From positions 1 to 64,000 of the forward strand of contig NZ_PVWK01000124.1 in NCBI RefSeq assembly GCF_003003795.1: a stretch of DNA of 64,000 bases, given 5' to 3'. The notes below the pieces were generated by a model, which saw only the letters and a program-made list of their open reading frames with translations, made no database searches and had not been told where the DNA came from. This document shows positions 34,158 to 43,011 of the stretch, piece by piece (the first letter of the stretch is position 1; every line of letters starts with the position of its first letter). The position numbers and the translations under genes are program-made. This DNA comes from Stenomitos frigidus ULC18. GTDB taxonomy: Bacteria; Cyanobacteriota; Cyanobacteriia; Leptolyngbyales; Leptolyngbyaceae.

Positions 34158-34666
34158 CGCTTACCTGTTTTGAGTCATCACTCAGTAAATCGTTGTTGAC
34201 AATCAACCAAAGCGTGTAGGCGGCTTCGTATATGAAGCTACAGCGCTCCTACTAGCTAAAGCTCGAAGACACTACTCTCTGCATATCTCTCAGTAACAGG
34301 ACTGTTACATGGCTTTGCGTCCTTAGTATATCGCTGGATCGCTGCTATACGATCGGAAATCGCTATAGATAAATGCGGTATGAGGCTATAGAAACGAGTC
34401 ACGGAGATCAGCCAGAGAACGCGCCTGTACATTTCTTGCTGGTGCGGAGCGATGCCGAGACCACTCGTCGGTTAGGCGGCTTACCACATCGCGACAGAAC
34501 CCAAATAAAAAGCCCTCAAAACCAAGAGTCTGAGGGCTGGAGTTCCTGAAAATCGTCACTTGCAACATAGTGCCAAGAGCATCGGTAGAAGGCAAGAGGG
34601 GTGCCGCCCATCACGCGAACGCGCAGAAGATATGCTGTCTGCGAAGAAATAGGTCTGCTTGCCCCT
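34158..34666. other. Intergenic region between gltA and ndhA, 509 bp
   Basis: Both neighbours are on the minus strand. The gltA terminator lies at 34503-34538; the rest should hold the ndhA promoter. I cannot identify convincing boxes or any small gene, and the short open frames are unlike any family. Confidence 0.5.
34503..34538 (-). terminator. Rho-independent terminator downstream of gltA
   Basis: On the minus strand AGCCCTCA and TGAGGGCT form an 8-bp stem with a 12-nt loop, followed by TTTTTATTT. It lies about 130 bp beyond the gltA stop. Confidence 0.75.
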
Positions 34667-35803
34667 CTAACGCTTTTCGATCGGCACATACGTTGCTTCG
34701 TGCAGCCCGGTATAAATCTGGGTTGGGCGAAAGATCCGATTCTCATTGAGCTGCTCTTTCCAATGAGCGAGCCAACCAGCCGTACGAGAAATTGCAAAAA
34801 CAGGAGTAAAGAGATCAGACGGGATGCCTAACTTGCGATAGACCAAACCAGAATAAAAGTCCACATTGGGATAAATTCCCTTATGGCCGAGATTCTCCTC
34901 CACTGCTTTTTCAAGCTCAACGGCTACATCGTAGTATTCGTCGCGACCGTACTTTTCAAACAGTTGTTCTGCCAGATACTGCAAAATAGTCGCACGCGGA
35001 TCTTTCACTTTATAGACTCGATGACCAAAGCCCATAATCTTGCCTTTTTGCGCAAGTTGCTTCTCAAGCCACGGGCGCACATTCTCAACCGTACCGATCT
35101 CCTCCAGCATGAGAATCACTTCCTCATTTGCGCCACCGTGCAGTGGGCCAGCCAGCGTGCCAACGGCTGAAGCAACCACTGCATAGGGGTCAGTCAGCGT
35201 GGAAGCAGTAACTAAGGCGGAAAAGGTAGACGCGTTAATTGTGTGCTCTGCATGGAGCATCAAACACACATCAAAAATATGAGCTTGAAACGGATCTGGT
35301 TCCCGCTCATTGAGCATATAGAGAAAATTTGCCGCATAACCCAAATCGTCACGGGGTTGAACGGGATCATTTCCCTTCCGCATGAGTTGAAAAGCCGCGA
35401 CCATCGTTGGAATCTTTGCCAACAATCTGACGACAGCCGCGCGAATGTACGTTGGATCATCAAGGGCACGACGAGAATAGAACAACCCCAATGCTGCTGC
35501 ACAAGCCTGTAGGGCATCCATGGGATGACCGCTTTCAGGAAAGCACTTCATCATGTCGCGAATACGGTACTTGAGCCGTCGATGATATCTAATTTCATGC
35601 TCAAACAACTCTAATTCTTCTTCAGTTGGCAATTCACCCCAGATGAGGAGGTATGCGGTTTCTAAAAAATGACCTTTAGCAGCTAACTCTTCAATAGCAA
35701 TGCCGCGATACTCTAAAACTCCTCGCTGCCCATCAACAAAACTAATGCTGGACTGGGTGGCGGGAATGCCTTCTAGACCTGCCCTGTATTCGCAGACAGT
35801 CAT
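34667..35803 (-). CDS. gltA: Citrate synthase
   Basis: The 378-residue enzyme carries the family motifs YRGIAIEELA, HAEHTINASTFSALV, the active-site GPLHGGANEEVI and MGFGHRVYKVKDPRA, and DFYSGLVYRKLGIP. It condenses acetyl-CoA and oxaloacetate to citrate, feeding 2-oxoglutarate production for nitrogen assimilation in cyanobacteria. A terminator follows. It is the short bacterial type (about 380 residues), close to the 2-methylcitrate synthase-like subgroup, but the usual cyanobacterial annotation is citrate synthase. Confidence 0.93.
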   Translation of the reverse strand: MTVCEYRAGLEGIPATQSSISFVDGQRGVLEYRGIAIEELAAKGHFLETAYLLIWGELPTEEELELFEHEIRYHRRLKYRIRDMMKCFPESGHPMDALQACAAALGLFYSRRALDDPTYIRAAVVRLLAKIPTMVAAFQLMRKGNDPVQPRDDLGYAANFLYMLNEREPDPFQAHIFDVCLMLHAEHTINASTFSALVTASTLTDPYAVVASAVGTLAGPLHGGANEEVILMLEEIGTVENVRPWLEKQLAQKGKIMGFGHRVYKVKDPRATILQYLAEQLFEKYGRDEYYDVAVELEKAVEENLGHKGIYPNVDFYSGLVYRKLGIPSDLFTPVFAISRTAGWLAHWKEQLNENRIFRPTQIYTGLHEATYVPIEKR

Positions 35804-36332
35804 AGCTCTACCGTTTACTTACAAAAATGGGCTTACTCAAGCTAACTTATCAGAAACTAGAAAACTGTATCGTTCTAAGCTGACTCAAAGTTGAGTCGAC
35901 TGAAAAGCTAGTGCCAGTTTCTCGACCTTGCAGACTCTAGACTTTACAACAATTAACAAAGCTTGGTGATTCGTGCGTTGTGTGTATAAAAGCTGAGCAC
36001 CGCTCAACACCAGTGAATGGTTGACCAATGCGGGAGTCGTTAAGCAATCGCTTTCTTCTCCATAGGACTTGATAGACCATTCCCTCACGCAAAACGTTTA
36101 TTTTCTACACGGTCTGCGCGTTTAATTGTCATCAGACTTACCACAAGTAACGCTTTTTGGGTACAGAAAATTGCCGCTTTTGTAAAAAGTAGTTACTATC
36201 TAAGTAGGCAGGTTGCTCACATAGCAAATAGCCTCGTTAATCTTGATCAGCCACCGACTCCTCCTAGTAACTCTGCAACTCGACAAGGAGGGATCGATCG
36301 GCTGCTTTAGCCCATTGAAAATTAGGAGTTTT
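35804..36332. other. Divergent region between gltA and the 138-aa protein gene, 529 bp
   Basis: Holds both promoters. Weak AT-rich boxes occur (for instance around 36170-36215), but I cannot assign them. The reading frame of the next gene extends back to 36243; its ribosome site (TTAGGAGTTTT) marks the real start at 36333. Confidence 0.5.
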
Positions 36333-36749
36333 ATGACCCAGAGACGATCTCGTCGCCCATCTGACGCTGACACTGACCCAAATCAAGAATATAGTGCGTC
36401 CACGGCACAACGCGAAATGACGAAAACGCTACGAGCGCGCGTTAGCCGAGAAGACACCGAAGTGAGAATGGCAAGTCAGTCCCGTTCAGCGCATCCGAGT
36501 TTAACTAGCCTCATTGAACGCGATGCCCCTCTTCAAGCGCATAGCATGTTGGTCTTGATGTATGGCCCGTTTCAAGCCGAAATGATTCCTGAAGAAGGTC
36601 AAGGGGTTGCCTCCTGGCTTAAGGAATGCGTTCGCAAGCATGGTATCCCCAGTCTGCTGCGGTTTGATTACCGTCGCCGGGCTCAAGTGTTCCGTCGTGA
36701 CCAGTTTCAACCCTGGCTAGAGCCGTTGCTCACTCAGATACCTGGTTAA
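36333..36749 (+). CDS. Conserved cyanobacterial protein of 138 aa, unknown role
   Basis: The basic N-terminal half (MTQRRSRRPSDADTDPNQEY, then REMTKTLRARVSRED) is followed by a more ordered C-terminal part: APLQAHSMLVLMYGPFQAEM, ASWLKECVRKHGIPSLLRFD and QPWLEPLLTQIP. It is soluble, with no signal peptide. I do not recognise a domain. The ATG at 36333 is preceded by TTAGGAGTTTT, which fixes the start, and a strong terminator follows 20 bp beyond the stop. Confidence 0.75.
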   Translation: MTQRRSRRPSDADTDPNQEYSASTAQREMTKTLRARVSREDTEVRMASQSRSAHPSLTSLIERDAPLQAHSMLVLMYGPFQAEMIPEEGQGVASWLKECVRKHGIPSLLRFDYRRRAQVFRRDQFQPWLEPLLTQIPG

Positions 36750-36768
36750 AGACGGCTGTCGTTAAGTT

Positions 36769-36815
36769 AAGCCCTTGTTCTGCGATCGTATCTCACAAGC
36801 AGAACAAGGGCTTTT
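36769..36815 (+). terminator. Rho-independent terminator after the 138-aa gene
   Basis: AAGCCCTTGTTCTGC (36769-36783) pairs perfectly with GCAGAACAAGGGCTT (36799-36813), a 15-bp stem with a 15-nt loop, and TTTT follows. Confidence 0.9.
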
Positions 36816-36887
36816 GACATGCGATCGTGTCCTCTTCATGGCAATGTATTTAGGCAAACTCAGGCGTAAGGTTTGTTAAGTGTCGCT

Positions 36888-36921
36888 GTAACGCACCACG
36901 AAAGCTATTTGGGTGCGTTAC
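36888..36921. repeat. Inverted repeat GTAACGCACC, dispersed cyanobacterial type
   Basis: GTAACGCACC (36888-36897) and GGTGCGTTAC (36912-36921) form a 10-bp stem with a 14-nt loop. GGTGCGTTACG-containing hairpins are frequent non-coding repeats in cyanobacteria. No T-run follows. Confidence 0.7.
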
Positions 36922-37164
36922 GCGTATTGCTAACACCCTATACCTTGACAGTCCTCATTCAAGGCATCGGCTAGCATCACGTCAGGCTATGTGAAGGCAG
37001 CTTACGTGAAATTCCGTATCTTATAGGGCTGCCTCACTATAAATCTAAGAACAAGCTGGAACGGCTACGGATGATGACCTGTCATTGAACCTGTTAATAA
37101 TGGTGCAGGATTTCCCTCGGGGCATCATTAAGCGGTTTTTTGCACTTTGAAGCTTTCGTAACCT

Positions 37165-39747
37165 ATGTTGGGCAAAATCCTTGGGGGACGCTACCAGATT
37201 ATTCGCCACTTGGGTGGTGGTGGGTTTGGGCAAACATATTTGGCAAGTGATTTACATCTTCCTGGCAACCCTTACTGTGTTGTAAAGCAGCTCAAACCCA
37301 GAATGAGCGACCCGGAAGCTTTGCAGGCAGCAAGGCGATTGTTTGATACGGAAGCAGAGGTGCTGTACGTTCTGGGTAGTCACGAGCAAATTCCCAGGCT
37401 GTTCGCCCACTTTGAAGACGCGCAAGACTTCTATCTAGTACAAGAGTTTATTGAAGGGCAAGTGCTGAGCCAGGCACTCAAGCTGGAACCTCAGTTTACT
37501 GAGCTAGAAGTGATCCATCTACTGCAGGATCTGCTGATCGTCCTGGAGTTTGTGCATCAGCAACAGGTGGTGCACCGAGATATTAAGCCCTCTAACTTGA
37601 TTCGACAGCAGAGTAATGGTCGTCTGATTTTGATTGATTTTGGGGCGGTTAAACAAATTGGAGCCCAGATCGTTGATGCGCACGAAGTGAGTATCACGAT
37701 CGCGGTCGGCTCTTCTGGCTACATGCCCAACGAACAGCTAGCAGGCAAACCTCGTTTTAGCAGCGACATCTATGCAGTAGGCATGATGGCTATTCAGTGC
37801 CTGACGGGCATCTATCCCAAAAAGTTCAGGGAAGATCCGAAAACCAGCGAAATCATCTGGCGCGATCAGGTACAAGTCAGTCCCGAATTTGCCAACGTGC
37901 TGGACACGATGGTGCGCTATGATTTTCGTCAGCGTTATGAATCTGCCACAGAAGCGTTAGAGGCACTGCGATTGTTAACACAAACGGCTCCCATTGCCTC
38001 TGTGTTGGCAGCGCCAACCGTGGTCAGTTTTGATGGGCATCTTGCCTGGCTAGAGCGTGGCGACGATCTCTTTCAACGCCAGCGCTATCGGGAAGCAGTG
38101 ATTGCCTATGACCGAGTGCTGCAAGCAAAACCCGATGATGAGGTCGCCTGGTTTAAGCGGGGGATGGCGCTTGAAAACCTGAAGCATTTCGACGAGGCGG
38201 CAGCGTCCTACGATCGCGTCTTACAGCTCCACCCAGCCGATTATCTCGCGTGGTACAAGCAGGGTGCCGTTTTCATTCAGCTTCAGCGTTATGAGGAAGC
38301 GCTTGCAGCCTTTGAGCAAGTTGTGCAACTGCAGCCTGATAACTACTGGGCATGGCTTGATCGAGGGAAGACGCTCGAAAAACTACAGCAATCCGATGCG
38401 GCGATCGCCTCCTACGATCGTGCAGTACAGCTCAAACCCGATTTTCAACTGGCGATCGAAAGCCGAAAGCAGGTTTTAATCCAGCTACGACGGGTTGATA
38501 CTCTTTACCATCTGCAACATTACGACGAAGCGTTAACCGCCTGCGAACGTGCGATTGCACTGAATCCAGATGACTCTCTGGCGTGGTTTATGCGGGGGAT
38601 GGCGCTCGAAAACCTGCAGCGCTATGAAGAAGCCGTCATCGCCTACGATCGTGTCGTTGAGATTCAGCCCGATGATCATGTGGTGTGGTTCAAACGAGGC
38701 AACGTGATGGAAAATCTGCTCCGCCATGAAGAAGCCGTTGCCTCTTACTACAAAGTCGTGCAGCTACAGCCAGAGAACTACTGGGCGTGGTACGACCGGG
38801 GGCGCCTGCTAGAAGGCCTCCAGCAGCAAGAAGCCGCGATCGCCTCCTACGATCGTGCGATGCAGTTGAAGCCTGATTTCCAGGAAGCGGTGGAGGGTCG
38901 CAGGCGTGTACTGCAACAACTCAAATCAGGCGACTCAGCTTTACCAGAGGACGATGCAACCATTGCGTCTATAGATGACTCACTGATGGGCTCTGGCCAC
39001 CCCATGATCGCTCTAAACATTCACCAACGTCATGGCGTGTTGCAAGCTGAGCGGCAGCACCTTGACCCAGGATTGTCTGCCTCGCTATCCCTACCAAACC
39101 CAGAAGAAACGTTTGTCAGCCAGCCTAAGCGAGGGCAAATCCCTGCAGTGCGGAGCGCCGACAGACCAAAGGACACAATTGTCAGCCTTCCGAGAACAGA
39201 AAAAGTTGATGCAACAAGTATTACTGCTCCACTCGCTGCATTTGCTGAGACGGTCGCTATAGTCAGCGCTGATTACGATCGCTTGCTGCAAGAGGGACGT
39301 CTATTAGAAAAGCAACAGCGTCATACAGACGCCTTCAGCCTGTATGAGCAGGCGCGCTTACTGCGATCGGATGATGCTAGCCTTTGGCGCTGGCGAGGCA
39401 ATGTCTTATATGGCTTAGACCGTCATGAAGAGGCCATTTCGTCTTATCAGCATGCGGTACAACTGAAGCCAAACGACGTGGATCTTTGCTGTTGTTTGGG
39501 TGATGCCTTTGTACGCCTGAAGCGGTATCGCGAGGCGCTTGCTTGCTTTGATCGCGCCATCCAGATCCAACCCAAGAGCCATACTGCATGGTATTGGCGG
39601 GGGCGTGTGCTGTGTGAATTGAGGCAATATGCAGATGCCATCCAGGCCTTAGAGCAGGCACTAGCGATCAAGCCCGATTTTCAACCAGCAAGGAACGATC
39701 GCGATCGCATCCAGCACGAGCTTAGAGCACTTGAGCTGCAAACATGA
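37165..39747 (+). CDS. Serine/threonine protein kinase with C-terminal TPR repeats
   Basis: Residues 10-275 are a eukaryotic-type kinase domain: glycine loop LGGGGFGQTYLA, K41 in VVKQLKP, the catalytic HRDIKPSNLI (D139, N144) and DFG at 158-160. The remaining 580 residues are TPR repeats in two blocks (about 290-600 and 690-850), typified by YEEAVIAYDRVVEIQPDDHV, with a variable linker between. Such kinases phosphorylate Ser/Thr, and TPRs recruit partners. There is no membrane segment, so it is cytosolic. The gene ends 4 bp from the convergent DUF4231 gene, which is tight packing but gives no functional link. Confidence 0.9.
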   Translation: MLGKILGGRYQIIRHLGGGGFGQTYLASDLHLPGNPYCVVKQLKPRMSDPEALQAARRLFDTEAEVLYVLGSHEQIPRLFAHFEDAQDFYLVQEFIEGQVLSQALKLEPQFTELEVIHLLQDLLIVLEFVHQQQVVHRDIKPSNLIRQQSNGRLILIDFGAVKQIGAQIVDAHEVSITIAVGSSGYMPNEQLAGKPRFSSDIYAVGMMAIQCLTGIYPKKFREDPKTSEIIWRDQVQVSPEFANVLDTMVRYDFRQRYESATEALEALRLLTQTAPIASVLAAPTVVSFDGHLAWLERGDDLFQRQRYREAVIAYDRVLQAKPDDEVAWFKRGMALENLKHFDEAAASYDRVLQLHPADYLAWYKQGAVFIQLQRYEEALAAFEQVVQLQPDNYWAWLDRGKTLEKLQQSDAAIASYDRAVQLKPDFQLAIESRKQVLIQLRRVDTLYHLQHYDEALTACERAIALNPDDSLAWFMRGMALENLQRYEEAVIAYDRVVEIQPDDHVVWFKRGNVMENLLRHEEAVASYYKVVQLQPENYWAWYDRGRLLEGLQQQEAAIASYDRAMQLKPDFQEAVEGRRRVLQQLKSGDSALPEDDATIASIDDSLMGSGHPMIALNIHQRHGVLQAERQHLDPGLSASLSLPNPEETFVSQPKRGQIPAVRSADRPKDTIVSLPRTEKVDATSITAPLAAFAETVAIVSADYDRLLQEGRLLEKQQRHTDAFSLYEQARLLRSDDASLWRWRGNVLYGLDRHEEAISSYQHAVQLKPNDVDLCCCLGDAFVRLKRYREALACFDRAIQIQPKSHTAWYWRGRVLCELRQYADAIQALEQALAIKPDFQPARNDRDRIQHELRALELQT

Positions 39748-39751
39748 CTCA

Positions 39752-41062
39752 CTAGCGTATTGCTTCAGCAGCGGTCGGATCAGAGACATCCACTGCAATC
39801 TCTGGTTCTGCTGCTTTTACGGGGTCAGCAACAGCGTCAGTGGGTAGGAGGGTATCTTGTGGCGGCAACGGGTCTACAGGCGCTTGGGGAACCACAGGTT
39901 CGGCCTCAGGTGTTGGCTCTACTGTTGTCTGGGAAGGATTCACTGTGCTCTTGCTCTGCTCAGACAGTCCCGCGATCGGGCTAGGCTGAAGTGCAGGGCT
40001 CACCTCATCCAAAAGTTTGCTAGCGTCGTGATCTTTATCCTTCTTGTCGCCATAGATTTCAGCCAGGGCTTCACGCATTTCTTGCAGCCAGCCCGCGTTT
40101 TCTGTCTGCAACACAGCTTCGGTACTGGCAACTAAGGTTTCGATATTCACTCGTTGCGCTCTGGCTTCAAGAGAGAGAGCATGCCACCAAACTCGAATGT
40201 CGTAGAGGTCGGCCGCTGAGATATTGCACGACACAACATTCGTTTCAACTCGCCTAAACTCTAGATATGCCGTAACAGCGGCAGCCAGAGCACTACTGAC
40301 TGCAATCCAAACATCAAATCCCAAACCAGCGAGCAAGGTTCCCACAGCACTGAGAAAGAAAATCACCAGTTGAAAACGTCTCAACCCTTTGCCTAACCGA
40401 GCTGCTTTCTTCTGGTAATAGTCAAACTGGTCGTCAACCCGCCATGCTAAGTACTGTTCAGCGGTCATGTCACCAAACCCATCATCACCTTTAGGCGTGC
40501 CGTCTTTGGGTGGAAGGGGATTTTTTTCGGTGTCATAGGCTAGCAGATCGGTTTGGTTGACTGGGGTTTGCATCAGCCGCTTGCTAACCAGCTTGAGGGC
40601 GCGTGCCAGACGGATATCGCGTGATTCGGCGGGAGTGAGTTTTGTGGGGTTATACTCGCCAACCTGCATCCGGTAACGATAGATCTCCTTTTTAAGGGCT
40701 TCAGCACTGCTTCGCAACATCACCCAACTGATGCCCATGTTAAATTTGACTGAAATTGCCACCAGCACGCCAAGAATAATCGGCACAGCGAGAACTGGAA
40801 AGTGCAAAATGCCCAGCATTTTTTCCTGTTGGCTATTTTCTGGTGACAGCCAATGACGAAAATCCGAATTCTTTTCAACAACCGAATAAGTAACACCTAA
40901 TGTCGTGGCTGCAACACCTAAGATGAGGATCCAGCGCCGTTGCTGCGTGAAGCGCTTTTGTGCAATGGACGCATTCTGGTTGTACTTGGCGAAGCGGAGC
41001 CATGCATCTTCGAGAATTTGGTTACGGCTGGAAGGAGCTGAGCTTGGTGCGGTATCCGGCAT
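39752..41062 (-). CDS. DUF4231 / SLATT-like membrane protein (436 aa)
   Basis: Two hairpins of paired helices are seen: about 44-61 with 87-106 (WILILGVAATTLGVTYSV, FPVLAVPIILGVLVAISV) and 229-247 with 250-267 (FQLVIFFLSAVGTLLAGLGF, VWIAVSSALAAAVTAYLEF). Cytosolic helices lie between and after (YRYRMQVGEYN and LEARAQRVNIETLVASTEAV). This matches DUF4231, related to the SLATT two-helix family proposed as pore-like effectors in nucleotide-dependent conflict systems. The last 90 residues are Pro/Ala/Glu-rich. It lies 38 bp downstream of the LSDAT/SLOG gene and is presumably co-transcribed. Effector activity is inferred. Confidence 0.75.
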   Translation of the reverse strand: MPDTAPSSAPSSRNQILEDAWLRFAKYNQNASIAQKRFTQQRRWILILGVAATTLGVTYSVVEKNSDFRHWLSPENSQQEKMLGILHFPVLAVPIILGVLVAISVKFNMGISWVMLRSSAEALKKEIYRYRMQVGEYNPTKLTPAESRDIRLARALKLVSKRLMQTPVNQTDLLAYDTEKNPLPPKDGTPKGDDGFGDMTAEQYLAWRVDDQFDYYQKKAARLGKGLRRFQLVIFFLSAVGTLLAGLGFDVWIAVSSALAAAVTAYLEFRRVETNVVSCNISAADLYDIRVWWHALSLEARAQRVNIETLVASTEAVLQTENAGWLQEMREALAEIYGDKKDKDHDASKLLDEVSPALQPSPIAGLSEQSKSTVNPSQTTVEPTPEAEPVVPQAPVDPLPPQDTLLPTDAVADPVKAAEPEIAVDVSDPTAAEAIR

Positions 41063-41100
41063 ATCAAATCTCTGCTAGCGATCGCGGGTCTGGGAGCATA

Positions 41101-41841
41101 TTAGCTTTTAGCCGCAAAAATGTCGTCAATCATGGCGGCAAGGGTCTCAGTTCCAGTGTCTAGATCGATCGCGCGCACCAAGCCAGATGCCGCCAGTGAC
41201 GCTGCTCGTTCATCCTCAGAATTGCCATGGAGCGCGGCTGCGAGTATATCAGCAGTACGCCCAGTCCCAGCGATAACAATAATTGGACGGTCTGCCTCTA
41301 CACTTTGGGACGCTTCCTTCCAGGTAATCTCGCCGCCATTCACCAAAATGGTGACCGATGCCGAACCAGCCACAGCGCTGGCAAGGTCGTCCATCAAGAC
41401 AGTTTCATCACCCCAATTTGAGCCTGGAACTAGAAGGAAATGGGTATGGTGAGGCTCTAGCGGTGCGGCATCTGACGAAGTAGCAATCTGGTCAGGCAAT
41501 GCAGCGAGCCCACATGGAACAATGCCAACCAGTGGAAAATTAGCGTGAGTCGCATGGCGCGCCTGCCCTATAAGGCGCATGACGCCAGCATCGGTACCGC
41601 CATCAATGACAACAGCTTGCCACTTTTGCGCTATTGGTGCCAGAACTTCAACAAAAAGCTTCTCCAACCGCTTAAGGTTCACCGCACTCATCTTACTGGC
41701 ACCACCAATCAGCACAAGCGCCGGATGTTGTCCTTCAAGCCCCAAACGTTGTAGCACAAAAGCCATACTCGTCGATGTTTCAAGCTGAATTGCCTCTGCA
41801 AACAAACCATTTGAAAAACTAATCTTAGAGAGTTGTGCCAT
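41101..41841 (-). CDS. LSDAT-type SLOG domain protein (246 aa)
   Basis: This is a Rossmann-like protein with the SLOG pattern: LIGGAS near 44, DGGTDAGVM at 80-88, HTHFLLVPGSNWGDET at 132-147, LVNGGE (166-171) and IAGTGRTAD at 190-198. LSDAT is the SLOG type found in animal TRPM channels (ligand-sensing), and prokaryotic forms sit beside SLATT-type membrane proteins. SLOG domains bind or process nucleotides or their derivatives such as ADP-ribose. The gene is directly upstream of the DUF4231 gene. The ligand is unknown. Confidence 0.75.
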   Translation of the reverse strand: MAQLSKISFSNGLFAEAIQLETSTSMAFVLQRLGLEGQHPALVLIGGASKMSAVNLKRLEKLFVEVLAPIAQKWQAVVIDGGTDAGVMRLIGQARHATHANFPLVGIVPCGLAALPDQIATSSDAAPLEPHHTHFLLVPGSNWGDETVLMDDLASAVAGSASVTILVNGGEITWKEASQSVEADRPIIVIAGTGRTADILAAALHGNSEDERAASLAASGLVRAIDLDTGTETLAAMIDDIFAAKS

Positions 41842-42362
41842 AAGGGGTCTTGACTAGGATGTAGACCGATATGCAATTATAGCCAACTTTACCGATTGTC
41901 TCATCTAGATTTTACTCTTAGCCATTGGTTCTACACTGAAGAAGCGCACTCCTGAGAAAAATATGTCAATTTTGAGAGATATCGCAAGCAGCGGGGCAAA
42001 CACTCAATCTATTGCCGCATCAATATCCGTTGAACATATTTTAAGCGCTTGAAAAAATAAACTCATGGTTTTTCGATTTGGCAATGTAGGGTCGGAAGCA
42101 TCCAACCTACATTGCCAGAGGCGATATAGATTCTCCAAAGAGAAATATTTCGCCTCAAGCCTTTCCACATTAAAGATCAGGAGTTAAAATTGCACTAGAG
42201 CATTTGGCTTACCTCGCGCTTCTATTCCTAAGGAGCGCGAAACGAGCACTTGGACATCAAAATTTACCCTTCTTCCAGTAATTAACTGTCGAGCATAGCT
42301 GGCTAGGTGCCTCAGAGACTTTTCACTCACTAAACAGCAGCCATAAGAGCAACGAGAGAACT
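41842..42362. other. Divergent intergenic region of the putative signalling module, 521 bp
   Basis: Separates the LSDAT/DUF4231 pair (minus) from the NUDIX/Macro pair (plus). AT-rich with no HIP1 octamer. Contains an inverted repeat at 42080-42116 and no gene. It may hold both promoters; I see no clear operator. Confidence 0.5.
42080..42116. repeat. Inverted repeat GGCAATGTAGG
   Basis: GGCAATGTAGG (42080-42090) and CCTACATTGCC (42106-42116) form a perfect 11-bp stem with a 15-nt loop. AATGTAGG...CCTACATT hairpins are dispersed in cyanobacterial genomes; no U-run follows. Confidence 0.8.
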
Positions 42363-42956
42363 ATGAAAGTTAGCATTGGAAGCCAAAAACTGGTCTTTGA
42401 TAAATTTTTCAAAATTGAGCAGGCAGAGCTTAGCTATGAACGTTTTAACGGCAAGATGAGCGATACTGTCACTCGATTAAGCTTTGAACGAGGTGATGCA
42501 GTTGCTGCGATTATATTCAACAAAGACTCTAGAAAAGTTATCTTAGTCAATCAATTTAAGTATCCAACCTATAAAAAGACAGGTGGTTGGATCACTGAGG
42601 TCATGGCTGGCATTCTGAATCAGGGAGAGAATGCTGAAGAGGCAATTCATCGAGAGCTTTTGGAAGAAACGGGGTACACGACCAGCCGCCTTAGATCAAT
42701 CGGCACTTTTTACGTATCGCCAGGTGGTTCATCAGAACGAATTATCCTCTACTATGCTGAAGTTAGCGACACAGAGAAAGTTGCCGATGGTGGTGGATTG
42801 GAGGACGAACAAGAAGACATTAAGTTAGTAGCTTATTCTCTACCAGAGCTTTGGCAAGCCTATGCATCCGGCGAGATCGTGGACGCTAAAACTATCATTG
42901 GCATACTCTGGCTTCAAAGTAACTTAGATCAATTAGGCATTACTGAGGAAGAGTAA
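42363..42956 (+). CDS. NUDIX hydrolase, ADP-ribose pyrophosphatase-like
   Basis: The 197-residue protein has a perfect NUDIX box, G83-ILNQG-E89-NAEEAIH-R97-ELLEETGY105. A Pro sits 15 residues later (FYVSPGGSSE), the hallmark of ADP-ribose or NDP-sugar pyrophosphatases. It would hydrolyse ADP-ribose or a related diphosphate nucleotide to AMP plus sugar phosphate. The substrate is not proven. It lies 55 bp upstream of the TIR-like/Macro gene on the same strand. Codon use is AT-rich compared with most of the window, and HIP1 is absent. Confidence 0.85.
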   Translation: MKVSIGSQKLVFDKFFKIEQAELSYERFNGKMSDTVTRLSFERGDAVAAIIFNKDSRKVILVNQFKYPTYKKTGGWITEVMAGILNQGENAEEAIHRELLEETGYTTSRLRSIGTFYVSPGGSSERIILYYAEVSDTEKVADGGGLEDEQEDIKLVAYSLPELWQAYASGEIVDAKTIIGILWLQSNLDQLGITEEE

Positions 42957-43011
42957 TTTGTAACGTGCTTAAGCATCCAAAATTTCGACTTAGTGTTAAG
43001 GGATACTCACT

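Larger units (their letters stand above)
36750..37164. other. Intergenic region with terminator and inverted repeat, 415 bp
   Basis: Apart from the terminator (36769-36815) and the TAACGCACC-type hairpin (36888-36921), the rest should contain the promoter of the protein kinase gene. No coding potential is seen. Confidence 0.5.
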
